Positions 1 to 5,834 of a stretch of 5,834 bases of DNA are shown here, piece after piece. Source of the stretch: Sideroxydans sp. (GTDB lineage: Bacteria; Pseudomonadota; Gammaproteobacteria; Burkholderiales; Gallionellaceae). The notes beneath the pieces are model-generated. The model ran no database searches. It was not told where the DNA came from and was given only the letters and a program-made list of their open reading frames with translations. The position numbers were made by a program, and so were the translations under genes. Position 1 is the stretch's first letter, and each line of letters opens with the position of its first letter. The stretch lies in assembly GCA_030823965.1 (NCBI GenBank), contig JAVBYP010000267.1:1-5834 (forward strand). The letters run 5' to 3'.

Positions 1-263
1 CCTCGCATCACTTGCGACAGCCATGCACCCGCAGCCGCTGCGATCGCACCCAACATCGTGTAAGCCAAGATACGCCCCGCGACGAACAACCCGGTGTCAC
101 GCAACGCCTGCATCTGAGTGCCGCCACGCCCCAACACCCAAGTGCCCATGAAAGGCAGACAAGTCGCCGTACACGCAGTCAGCCCCAATGAAGCGCCCAG
201 CAACCACACGGTGAACAGTGTGGTCTGTTGTGGGATCAATGCTGGATTGAGAAGATCATCCAT
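1..263 (-). CDS. TauE/SafE (DsbD_2-like) inner-membrane protein, N-terminal part, cut by the window edge
   Basis: The reverse strand is open from an ATG at 261-263 to the window edge, giving 87 residues and no stop. The product is strongly hydrophobic. A first membrane segment, about residues 17-42, contains the pair C31 and C35 in the motif CTATCLPFMG. A second segment, about residues 58-82, contains GRILAYTMLGAIAAAAG. A CxxxC pair in the first helix followed by GR(I/L)L(A/S)Y.(M/L)LGA is typical of the TauE/SafE family related to DsbD/CcdA transmembrane domains (COG2836/DsbD_2). In known cases these proteins sit near cbb3 oxidase assembly or metal-handling genes. Its function could be metal or sulfur-compound transport, or thiol-electron transfer across the membrane. 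It starts inside the end of the polyferredoxin gene (ATGGATGA, 8-base overlap) and has no visible Shine-Dalgarno sequence, so translation is probably coupled. The family call is fairly sure and the substrate is unknown. Confidence 0.8.
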   Translation of the reverse strand, partial: MDDLLNPALIPQQTTLFTVWLLGASLGLTACTATCLPFMGTWVLGRGGTQMQALRDTGLFVAGRILAYTMLGAIAAAAGAWLSQVMR

Positions 264-1311
264 TGTTAGGCGTGGCTTTCGGCAGGATAGGGATCACGCG
301 TTTCTTTTTCGTGCCTTCGGGCGACTCATGCTTCACACGCGCCTTGTAGTAATCACGTGAAGACTTGAACAACGGGATACCGAAGAATTTGATCTGGATC
401 ACACCATCGTCCGGGCAATACTCGGCACAGCGTCCACACAAGGTGCAATCTTCGTGGAATGCTTTTTTGCCGAACTCGGTACCGATTTCGTGGATGTCCA
501 TGGGGCATGCTTTCTCACACACACCGCACTTCTCACACTTCTCGTGCGAATCCACCTTCACCAACTTCATGGGCGATAGTTTTTGGAAAAGCGCATTCCA
601 AGACAACAGCGGGCAGATGCGGCAGAACGGTTGGCGTACTGCGAGTGCCGCGATGATCATGAAACCGAACATCGCATTGCCCAATGCACCCAAGAAAAAA
701 TTGATGTTCGTCCCTGTACGCACGGCGATCTGCTCGGTGTCCGCCGTCAACAGCGTGGTGACGACACGCGAAGGACACACTTGGCAGAACGGATCGCCCA
801 ACTCGTTGGATGCCACGCCCATCCCAGCCAGCAGCGGCAAACCAAGTACCAGCACCAACAGCATCAGCCATTTCACAGGACGCACGCGCCCCACATTACT
901 TGGCTCGAATTGATGGAGCGGACGCTTGAAGAAGAGGCCGATCTTTCTGAGCAACTCCTGCACCGTACCCAAAGGACACACCCAGCCGCAGAACGCCTTG
1001 TTCAAAAAGAAGAAGAACATGAAGAAGATGCCGACCGACATCAAGGTCGGGATGAACACCTTCAAGGTGATGTCCTTGGCATTCGCCAGCGCCTCACCCA
1101 CACGGTGATGCAACTGATGTTGATTCACGATGAGGATGCAGTGGTCACCCGTCATCTTGTCGAATGCACAGGACAATGAAGGCAAGGCTTGCGAGACACG
1201 ATCCACCGTATAGCTACCCAACAACGCACCGCCATAGACAGTGACGAACAGCATGATGATCTGCACAGTGAAGCGAAAACGACCCAAGGTCGGGAATAGG
1301 CTCTTCAACAT
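256..1311 (-). CDS. NapH/CcoG-like membrane polyferredoxin (4Fe-4S binding protein)
   Basis: This is a 351-residue inner-membrane iron-sulfur protein that probably moves electrons between the cytoplasm and a membrane or periplasmic acceptor. Four hydrophobic segments lie at about residues 13-33, 84-104, 147-167 and 205-225. The second is followed by CGWVCP (C108, C112), the NapH/NosR-type CxxxCP motif. Further pairs are C176/C179 (CQVCP) and C230/C233 (CRICP). The C-terminal domain has two classic 4Fe-4S motifs: C259, C262, C265, C269 and C289, C292, C295, C299. The loop after helix 1 carries C48 and C58 and several histidines, and is predicted to be periplasmic. The reading frame is open further upstream, but that part overlaps the preceding gene. 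The ATG at 1309-1311 has AGGAGG six bases upstream and gives a normal NapH-like start. No nap, nos or cbb3 genes are present, so a role in nitrate, N2O or oxidase assembly is not supported here. Metal reduction within this operon is inference. Confidence 0.88.
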   Translation of the reverse strand: MLKSLFPTLGRFRFTVQIIMLFVTVYGGALLGSYTVDRVSQALPSLSCAFDKMTGDHCILIVNQHQLHHRVGEALANAKDITLKVFIPTLMSVGIFFMFFFFLNKAFCGWVCPLGTVQELLRKIGLFFKRPLHQFEPSNVGRVRPVKWLMLLVLVLGLPLLAGMGVASNELGDPFCQVCPSRVVTTLLTADTEQIAVRTGTNINFFLGALGNAMFGFMIIAALAVRQPFCRICPLLSWNALFQKLSPMKLVKVDSHEKCEKCGVCEKACPMDIHEIGTEFGKKAFHEDCTLCGRCAEYCPDDGVIQIKFFGIPLFKSSRDYYKARVKHESPEGTKKKRVIPILPKATPNNG

Positions 1312-1312
1312 G

Positions 1313-2236
1313 TCACACCTCCTCTTTCTTATCGGTGGCCGTATCAACCTTCTTCTCTGTCTTTTTCTGACGCAGTAGCGGAGCAGCACCTACCATTCCC
1401 AACAATGCGAATCCAAACCCCATCGCCAGATTGCGTTTGTCGTAAGCATCTGCGCCGTAAGTACTGTTGAAAGCCGTCAGATAGGTCTTGCCGCCATCGG
1501 CATATTCAGTCGCCAGCACAAGGTCAGCACCGCGACGCATACCATGGTCGTGGCTAGCCCCCTCTTTCTTTTCCTCTACTGGCTTGAAGTCATCGGGGAT
1601 ATGCAGAGTGAGCACACCTGCCGCATCTGTCAGCGTCTCGACCTTGCTGCCATTCGATGTCTCAAAGTTCACCTTTTGATTTACCAAAGGCTGGCCTTTG
1701 AAACGTACGAGGAACTTCCAATCCTCGTCGGCACGGTAACGGGAATGTTCGCGTGGATAAGGTTGCGGGATGATCTCCAACTCGTTCTTCTGTTGCATGA
1801 ACATCGCTGTCGGATTCTTCGCACCGCGTTCGCCGAAGTAATACACCGTCGAGGCGACACGCACGAAATCAGTTTGCTCCTCACGTGCAGTCAACATCTG
1901 GAAACCGCCCGTAGCGGGCTTATCCAATTTTGCGCCCGCCATTTCCATGACCAACTGGCGATGCGCATTCGCATCCTTGAGGTTGTTAGACCAAGCATCG
2001 ATGTTCGCCACCACGATGTTCTGCGGGGCGATGCTGATGACCGTCGTTTCGCGAGTCTTGCCACTCATCTTAGTTTTCAAGATGGGCAACTCCGTCCATG
2101 CCATCGGCCTGCCCATCATCGCGGTGTGATCGTGACCTGTCGGCATCACAGCGGAAGCCGCCATGGGATGTTCGTCCGCCTGAGCGACAGAGATCGAAGC
2201 CGCCAAGATCGCCATCCAAATCGAGTTCGTTTTCAT
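1313..2236 (-). CDS. Periplasmic DUF4198-like protein with His/Met-rich patches and C-terminal membrane anchor
   Basis: This is a 307-residue exported protein. A signal peptide covers residues 1-20 and is probably cleaved after AQA. The mature N-terminus is rich in Met and His (M24, M31, H35, H37, M40, M41, M45). Residues 172-215 look like a beta-sandwich of the DUF4198/NikM-type family: FLVRFKGQPL, then TLTDAAGVLTLHIPDD. A second patch, SHDHGM, lies at 228-233. A single hydrophobic segment at about 270-289 is followed by a Lys-rich tail, so the protein is probably anchored in the inner membrane with the bulk in the periplasm. DUF4198 proteins are known beside TonB receptors and nickel/cobalt transporters (NikK type), which fits a metal-binding relay here, but no metal has been shown. 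The start chosen is the ATG at 2234-2236, which has TAAGGAGG five bases upstream and begins a proper signal peptide. A longer version from 2281 would put 15 charged residues before it and overlap the receptor gene. The stop is one base before the next gene. Confidence 0.8.
   Translation of the reverse strand: MKTNSIWMAILAASISVAQADEHPMAASAVMPTGHDHTAMMGRPMAWTELPILKTKMSGKTRETTVISIAPQNIVVANIDAWSNNLKDANAHRQLVMEMAGAKLDKPATGGFQMLTAREEQTDFVRVASTVYYFGERGAKNPTAMFMQQKNELEIIPQPYPREHSRYRADEDWKFLVRFKGQPLVNQKVNFETSNGSKVETLTDAAGVLTLHIPDDFKPVEEKKEGASHDHGMRRGADLVLATEYADGGKTYLTAFNSTYGADAYDKRNLAMGFGFALLGMVGAAPLLRQKKTEKKVDTATDKKEEV
1316..1323 (-). promoter_or_regulatory. Ribosome-binding site of the polyferredoxin gene
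   Basis: The reverse strand reads AGGAGGTG, with the AGGAGG core six bases before the ATG at 1309-1311. It is a full anti-16S match and settles the start against the in-frame ATG at 1389. The site lies within the last codons of the DUF4198-like gene. Confidence 0.85.
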
Positions 2237-2241
2237 AGATG

Positions 2242-2249
2242 CCTCCTTA
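2242..2249 (-). promoter_or_regulatory. Ribosome-binding site of the DUF4198-like gene
   Basis: The reverse strand reads TAAGGAGG, five bases before the ATG at 2234-2236. This near-perfect site decides the start against the longer frame from 2281. Its first three bases are the TAA stop codon of the receptor gene, so terminating ribosomes are delivered onto the site. Confidence 0.85.
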
Positions 2250-4625
2250 GAATTTGGCTGTGACACCCAGCGTCCACACACGCCCCGGATTCACCGTGAT
2301 GGAAGGGTCCTCTGCGTTATAGACACCATCGCCATTGCTATCTGACGAACCGCGGATGGTGGAGTAGTAGTAACGATCGAAGGCGTTATCCAGACGCGCG
2401 AAGGCCGACCATTTGAAGTTGCTCTCCGTCTTCACCTCATAGTTCGCCATGAGATTGAACACCGTGCGTCCACCGACCCACACCACGTTCACTTCATCCG
2501 CATAACTGCCCGATTGCGCGTTCATCTCCCCTGTGAAAGTGAGTTCAGACGTCGCACGGTAACGCGTGGTCAGGTTGAGTTTGTGCGCAGGCGAACGTGG
2601 CACGGTATTGCCTGTGTTGTTATATGTGTCGGTATAGGCCGCTGGTGTATTCGGCTTCATCGCCATCACATACTTGTCGTTACGCGTGAAGACCGCCTGC
2701 AGATAGGTGTAAGCCAGATCACCCGACCAGGTCTCACGCGCATCGGTCTTCACCCCCAACTCCAGACCGCGATTGCGCACACCGCCGATGTTCTGATATT
2801 GCTCAAGTTGATTGGTCAGCGTCGCACCCGGCGTGGTTTGATATTGCCCGCCCGTATTCAGGATGAAATCCTTGCGATCCAGTTGGAACACCGCGACATC
2901 CGTATCCAATTCCATTCCGAGCATCTCGCTTCTGCCTCGGACGCCGACTTCATAGTTCATCGCGTGTTCCGGCACCAGATTCGGGTTGGCTGCCACGTTG
3001 CCGGTAGGTGAGACCGTTCCACCAAACAACTGGCCGATGGTCGGCACACGGAAACCGGTGGAGACGTTGGAATAGACCTCGCGATCTTGCGAGAGCGCAT
3101 GATTCAAACCAAGACGTTCCGACCACACATTGAAAGTCTTATTGCCCGCCGTGGTTCTGCCCTCTGCCACCTGCGCCGGAGTCAAAGCGATGTTGCTGGA
3201 ATAGCCCATCAAGATGGAGTCGTAGCGCGCATTGGCCGTGGCGGTCCATGCTTCGGCAAACTGCCATTTGAATTCGCCATACATCGCTCGTGTATCGGAT
3301 GTCATCAAATTGTCGGCAGTGATCGCACCGGCCAGATTGAGTGGATTACTCACCCCGACTGCTGTGTTACGTGACGAATAAGTGACGAGGTTCTTGGTCA
3401 ACGCTCTGTCTTCAAACCGCTGTAGATCGAGTCCGCCCATCAATCCGATGTGCTCGCCACCTTGGCGCAACTCAGCTTTCAGTCCTTTTTGTACCTGCTG
3501 AGTGTCCGCACCACTGACGTAGGCATCACGCATCGTACTCATATCGTTTGCGGGTAGCAGATTGCCCGCGCTATCACGCAGGAACCCTCTTGGGTTCTGC
3601 CAGCCGTAGGTGTGATCCTTGAACAGATAGGTGTTCACCAACAGGTTCGCGCCCGCATCGAAGTCTTTGGCATATGCCAGGTTCAGCTTATTCAGTTCGA
3701 TGTCATATTTGCGCGCGAAGTCCTTGCCTGCAGTCGGCGATGCACTGCGCGGATCGGTCAGCGCTTGCGTCACACCACGCACAGTGCCGTGACTATCCTT
3801 GGCGCGTTGCGAATTCTCAAAACCGAACGTGAGGTCACTCGTCTCATCGATCAGATATTGCAGCTTGCCATCCACGTATTGGCGGGAATAGGCACCTTGG
3901 TCGTAGAAGTCATCCGCGAAAGCTTTGCTGGCTTGGATATGACCCACGAAATCACCTTGCGTGAATCCTGCCCGTGCCAAGCCTTTGCGATAACCGAAGC
4001 TGCCTGTTTCGGCACTCACGGTATACCCCGCCATCTTGGCGCCGCGCTTGGTGGTAATGATGACCGCGCCCGACAATGCATCCTCACCGAACAGATAGGA
4101 CGCGCCACCTTTGATGACTTTGATGGAGTCGATGTTGTCGAGGTCGATGTTCACGCGACCAGTACGTTCCAACACAGGCACACCGTCGATCACGATTGCC
4201 ACGCCGGGTTTCTCACCCATGTAACGTTGTGCCTCCACGCCGCGCAGCATGATTTTCACGGAGTCACCGCTCTGTACTTCAGCAGTCACACCAGGAATCG
4301 ATTCAAGCACGTCCACGATGTTCTTGCCGTGCTCTTCATCCACTTTTCTACCGCTGATGTTGCTGATGTTGCTCGCCTCACCGCGCTTGGATGCGAAACG
4401 ATCATCAATGGTGGTGGAAGTGACAGTGACTTCACCCAACATCTTCTTCGTCACGCCGCCATTACCCACCTCCACCATCGAAGGTGCATCGGGTGTCACG
4501 GGGGCAACTTGAGGAACATCACTTGTCGGTACGATCGGTGTCGCATCTTCAGCGAGCACTGGATTAGAAATGGACACAGACAACACGAGCGACATGGCGC
4601 TCATCGCAACGAACTTCTTATTCAT
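2247..4625 (-). CDS. TonB-dependent outer-membrane receptor
   Basis: This is a full-length, 792-residue receptor for energy-dependent uptake of a large or scarce ligand such as a siderophore, cobalamin or metal chelate. The signal peptide is about residues 1-25 (cleavage after VLA). A Pro/Thr-rich linker at 26-64 leads to a TonB-box-like EVTVTST at 65-71. The plug runs from about 73 to 195, with VLESIPGV, IMLRGVEAQ, VIDGVPV and a closing KGGASYLFGEDALSGAV-IITTKRG. The barrel fills the rest. Its landmarks are STGFRVPTIGQLFGG and NPNLVPEHAMNYEVGVRG in the middle, NRGLELGV later, and a C-terminal strand ending in Phe (WTLGVTAKF), as needed for BAM-dependent insertion. No cysteine was seen. A calcium-loop-like DSNGDGVYNAED (762-773) lies in the last outer loop. 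It is the first gene of the operon, and its TAA stop is part of the next gene's ribosome-binding site. It resembles the FepA/CirA/BtuB class in general, but the ligand cannot be read from the sequence. Confidence 0.95.
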   Translation of the reverse strand: MNKKFVAMSAMSLVLSVSISNPVLAEDATPIVPTSDVPQVAPVTPDAPSMVEVGNGGVTKKMLGEVTVTSTTIDDRFASKRGEASNISNISGRKVDEEHGKNIVDVLESIPGVTAEVQSGDSVKIMLRGVEAQRYMGEKPGVAIVIDGVPVLERTGRVNIDLDNIDSIKVIKGGASYLFGEDALSGAVIITTKRGAKMAGYTVSAETGSFGYRKGLARAGFTQGDFVGHIQASKAFADDFYDQGAYSRQYVDGKLQYLIDETSDLTFGFENSQRAKDSHGTVRGVTQALTDPRSASPTAGKDFARKYDIELNKLNLAYAKDFDAGANLLVNTYLFKDHTYGWQNPRGFLRDSAGNLLPANDMSTMRDAYVSGADTQQVQKGLKAELRQGGEHIGLMGGLDLQRFEDRALTKNLVTYSSRNTAVGVSNPLNLAGAITADNLMTSDTRAMYGEFKWQFAEAWTATANARYDSILMGYSSNIALTPAQVAEGRTTAGNKTFNVWSERLGLNHALSQDREVYSNVSTGFRVPTIGQLFGGTVSPTGNVAANPNLVPEHAMNYEVGVRGRSEMLGMELDTDVAVFQLDRKDFILNTGGQYQTTPGATLTNQLEQYQNIGGVRNRGLELGVKTDARETWSGDLAYTYLQAVFTRNDKYVMAMKPNTPAAYTDTYNNTGNTVPRSPAHKLNLTTRYRATSELTFTGEMNAQSGSYADEVNVVWVGGRTVFNLMANYEVKTESNFKWSAFARLDNAFDRYYYSTIRGSSDSNGDGVYNAEDPSITVNPGRVWTLGVTAKF

Positions 4626-4628
4626 ACA

Positions 4629-4636
4629 CTCCCCTT
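4629..4636 (-). promoter_or_regulatory. Ribosome-binding site of the receptor gene
   Basis: The reverse strand reads AAGGGGAG, with its AAGGGG core five bases before the ATG at 4623-4625. It is a moderate Shine-Dalgarno sequence and supports this ATG, which also begins a proper signal peptide. Confidence 0.6.
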
Positions 4637-4661
4637 ACGTTCAAGATTCAAAACGGGGCGC

Positions 4662-4690
4662 ATGCTAAGACCGTAGGAAACGTCTGGGAA
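4662..4690 (-). promoter_or_regulatory. Possible sigma-70 promoter of the receptor operon
   Basis: On the reverse strand, TTCCCA (4685-4690) and TAGCAT (4662-4667) each match the -35 and -10 consensus at four of six positions, with a 17-base spacer. Transcription would start near 4655, leaving a leader of about 30 bases. The palindromic cluster lies directly upstream, where an activator that contacts the -35 region would bind. The match is moderate, so the exact boxes are uncertain. Confidence 0.3.
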
Positions 4691-4722
4691 TGCGACATGA
4701 TGTCGCGCGGCAAAATGTCGCA
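4691..4722. promoter_or_regulatory. Candidate operator: palindrome plus third half-site
   Basis: GCGACAT at 4692-4698 and ATGTCGC at 4700-4706 form a perfect inverted repeat around one central base. A further ATGTCGC at 4715-4721 repeats the right arm exactly 15 bases later. The outer pair TGCGACAT (4691-4698) and ATGTCGCA (4715-4722) also match over 8 bases. The cluster lies 66-97 bases upstream of the receptor ATG, next to the candidate -35 box. I do not recognise it as a Fur, Zur, NikR, FNR/CRP or LexA site. The symmetry is directly visible. Binding by a regulator is inference. Confidence 0.55.
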
Positions 4723-4815
4723 CCTTTCGCCGCACCACCATCGCAAAATCGGATTCGAGGGATTTTCAGGAGGCAGGCAAAGTGCGTCGGGAGCAAGCGT
4801 TGCGAACTCATCCGC

Positions 4816-4821
4816 TATAAT
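4816..4821 (+). promoter_or_regulatory. mutL: Consensus -10 box of mutL
   Basis: TATAAT matches the sigma-70 -10 consensus perfectly. Only six bases separate it from the mutL ATG at 4828, so the expected start of transcription falls on or next to the start codon. No convincing -35 hexamer lies 16-18 bases upstream; the nearest, TTGCGA at 4800-4805, is only 10 bases away. It could be chance, but the position and the lack of a Shine-Dalgarno sequence agree with each other. Confidence 0.45.
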
Positions 4822-4827
4822 CCGCGC

Positions 4828-5834
4828 ATGCCTTCCATCCAACTCCTCCCCGACCTCCTCATCAACCAGATCGCCGCTGGCGAAGTCATCGAACGACCTG
4901 CTTCCGCCCTCAAAGAGCTGCTGGAGAACAGTCTGGATGCGGGCGCGACGGACATCGCGGTGACCTTGGAGAACGGCGGCATCAAGTTGCTGCGCGTGCG
5001 TGACAACGGCGGGGGTATCGCCCACGCGCAATTACCTTTAGCGATGATGCGCCACGCCACCAGCAAGATCACCTCGCTCGACGACTTACAGCGCGTCGCC
5101 AGCATGGGATTCCGTGGCGAGGCCTTGGCGAGCATGGCGGCGGTGGCACAAGTCAGCCTCACCAGCCGCACAGCGGATGCGGCACACGCATGGAAGATCG
5201 ACGCGATGGATGGCACGCAAAGCGATGCCGTACCCGCCGCCCATGCGCACGGCACCAGCATCGAGATGCGTGAGTTGTATTTCAACACCCCCGCACGGCG
5301 CAAATTCCTGAAGAGTGAGAACACCGAATACGCATGGTGCGAAGAGACGTTCAAACGCATCGCCTTGTCGCGGCCCGATGTGGCGCTCTCCTTGCAGCAC
5401 AACGGGCGCACCGCTTGGCAACTGCCCAAGCATGATTTGGCGCAACGCATCACGGCCATTTTGGGAGCAGAGTTCGGTCAGCACGCCGTCGTCGTCGAAC
5501 GCCAGATCGCCAACTTGCACCTGTACGGCATCGCCGCCCTGCCCGCTTATTCCCGCTCCACCCGTGACGAACAATATTTCTTCATCAATGGCCGCTTCGT
5601 TCGCGACAAAGTGCTGATGCACGCCGTGCGTCAGGCCTACCAAGACATCTTGCATCACCAGCGTCACCCAGCCTTCGTGCTGTTCCTTGAGATGCCGCCG
5701 GAGTTGGTGGATGTGAACGTACATCCCGCCAAGAGTGAAGTGCGCTTCCGCGAGAGCCAAGGCATCCACCAGTTCGTGTTCCATGCGCTGCAAGATGCAT
5801 TGAGCGCAACGATGAAACAATCGCCCTCCGCAGC
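4828..5834 (+). CDS. mutL: DNA mismatch repair protein MutL, N-terminal part, cut by the window edge
   Basis: MutL is the ATP-driven mediator that links MutS mismatch recognition to strand cutting and removal. The window holds 335 codons, covering the ATPase and transducer domains. The C-terminal dimerisation domain lies outside. The GHKL ATPase motifs are complete. NQIAAGEVIERPAS is followed by KELLENSLDAGAT, with the general base at E30 and the Mg ligand at N34. Next come DNGGGI (59-64), ATSKI (77-81), GFRGEAL (94-100), and GT.IEM..LYFNTPARRKFL. The transducer ends with VNVHPAKSEVRF, which carries the conserved ATP-contacting lysine. The ATG at 4828-4830 gives the usual MutL N-terminus (MP-IQ-LP). 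The frame stays open upstream to an ATG at 4690, but that would add 46 residues unlike MutL. There is no Shine-Dalgarno sequence in the 20 bases before the start, while a TATAAT box sits 6 bases away, so the mRNA may be leaderless. The gene is divergent from the receptor operon. Confidence 0.97.
   Translation, partial: MPSIQLLPDLLINQIAAGEVIERPASALKELLENSLDAGATDIAVTLENGGIKLLRVRDNGGGIAHAQLPLAMMRHATSKITSLDDLQRVASMGFRGEALASMAAVAQVSLTSRTADAAHAWKIDAMDGTQSDAVPAAHAHGTSIEMRELYFNTPARRKFLKSENTEYAWCEETFKRIALSRPDVALSLQHNGRTAWQLPKHDLAQRITAILGAEFGQHAVVVERQIANLHLYGIAALPAYSRSTRDEQYFFINGRFVRDKVLMHAVRQAYQDILHHQRHPAFVLFLEMPPELVDVNVHPAKSEVRFRESQGIHQFVFHALQDALSATMKQSPSA

Larger units (their letters stand above)
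4626..4827. other. Divergent intergenic region between receptor operon and mutL
   Basis: These 202 bases separate the two divergent units and are the only non-coding stretch in the window. They hold candidate promoters for both sides, a palindromic operator-like cluster at 4691-4722, and a weaker inverted repeat AAAATC/GATTTT (4745-4750 and 4761-4766, 10-base loop). I saw no cobalamin-riboswitch or other riboswitch signature and no intrinsic terminator. Confidence 0.8.

Noticed and set aside
1312..1389. Longer start for the polyferredoxin at 1389
   Set aside because: The extra 26 residues are Arg-rich, overlap the end of the preceding gene, and ignore the perfect AGGAGG before the ATG at 1311.
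3582..3597. GAACCC-TCTT-GGGTTC hairpin inside the receptor gene
   Set aside because: It has six-base arms with no T-run after it and codes for ordinary barrel residues (NPRGF). It is probably a coding coincidence rather than a terminator.
4353..4373. Two tandem copies of a 9-base unit (GCTGATGTT)
   Set aside because: It encodes a short SNI-SNI repeat at the start of the plug. It is in frame, too short to matter, and likely chance or a minor slippage.
3612..4676. Long plus-strand open frame of 354 codons opposite the receptor gene
   Set aside because: It lies antisense to a clear TonB receptor, its product is rich in His, Arg and Ile with no recognisable domain, and it has no ribosome-binding site. 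It is a shadow of the codon bias on the other strand.
4690..4827. In-frame upstream extension of mutL from an ATG at 4690
   Set aside because: It would add 46 residues unlike any MutL N-terminus and would run through the operator cluster and the TATAAT box. The family start fits 4828.
4626..4827. Cobalamin riboswitch upstream of the TonB receptor
   Set aside because: The gap is only about 200 bases, is filled by other signals, and shows no B12-box-like sequence or the expected conserved core.
5086..5820. Minus-strand open frame of 244 codons opposite mutL
   Set aside because: It is fully antisense to intact MutL motifs and its product resembles no family, so it is a shadow frame.

Overview
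The window looks like a moderately GC-rich betaproteobacterial chromosome, possibly from the Nitrosomonadales/Gallionellales neighbourhood. The taxonomic call is inference from the MutL sequence style and the gene mix, not from a marker gene. It holds five genes in two divergent transcription units. Two of the genes run off the window edges.

Positions 1-4625 (minus strand) form a tightly packed operon, read from right to left. It contains a TonB-dependent outer-membrane receptor (2247-4625), a periplasmic, membrane-anchored DUF4198-like protein with His/Met-rich patches (1313-2236), a NapH/CcoG-like membrane polyferredoxin (256-1311), and the first 87 residues of a TauE/SafE (DsbD_2-like) membrane protein (1-263). 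The joints are a 10-base gap, a 1-base gap and an 8-base overlap. Two of the genes have near-perfect Shine-Dalgarno sequences. Every layer of the envelope is covered: an outer-membrane importer, a periplasmic anchored protein, an inner-membrane electron-transfer protein and an inner-membrane transporter or thiol protein. The most economical reading is uptake and redox handling of a metal or metal chelate. Copper, iron, nickel and cobalt are all possible, and the sequence does not decide between them.

Positions 4626-4827 are the only intergenic region. On the operon side it carries a perfect 15-bp palindrome (GCGACAT-G-ATGTCGC) plus a third copy of the half-site one period away, just upstream of a candidate promoter. 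This is a plausible operator for an unidentified regulator. On the other side is a consensus TATAAT box placed so close to the mutL ATG that the transcript is probably leaderless.

Positions 4828-5834 (plus strand) encode the N-terminal 335 residues of the mismatch-repair protein MutL, with all ATPase motifs intact. It is a housekeeping gene and probably unrelated to the divergent operon.

No tRNA, rRNA, CRISPR array, insertion sequence or clear intrinsic terminator was found.
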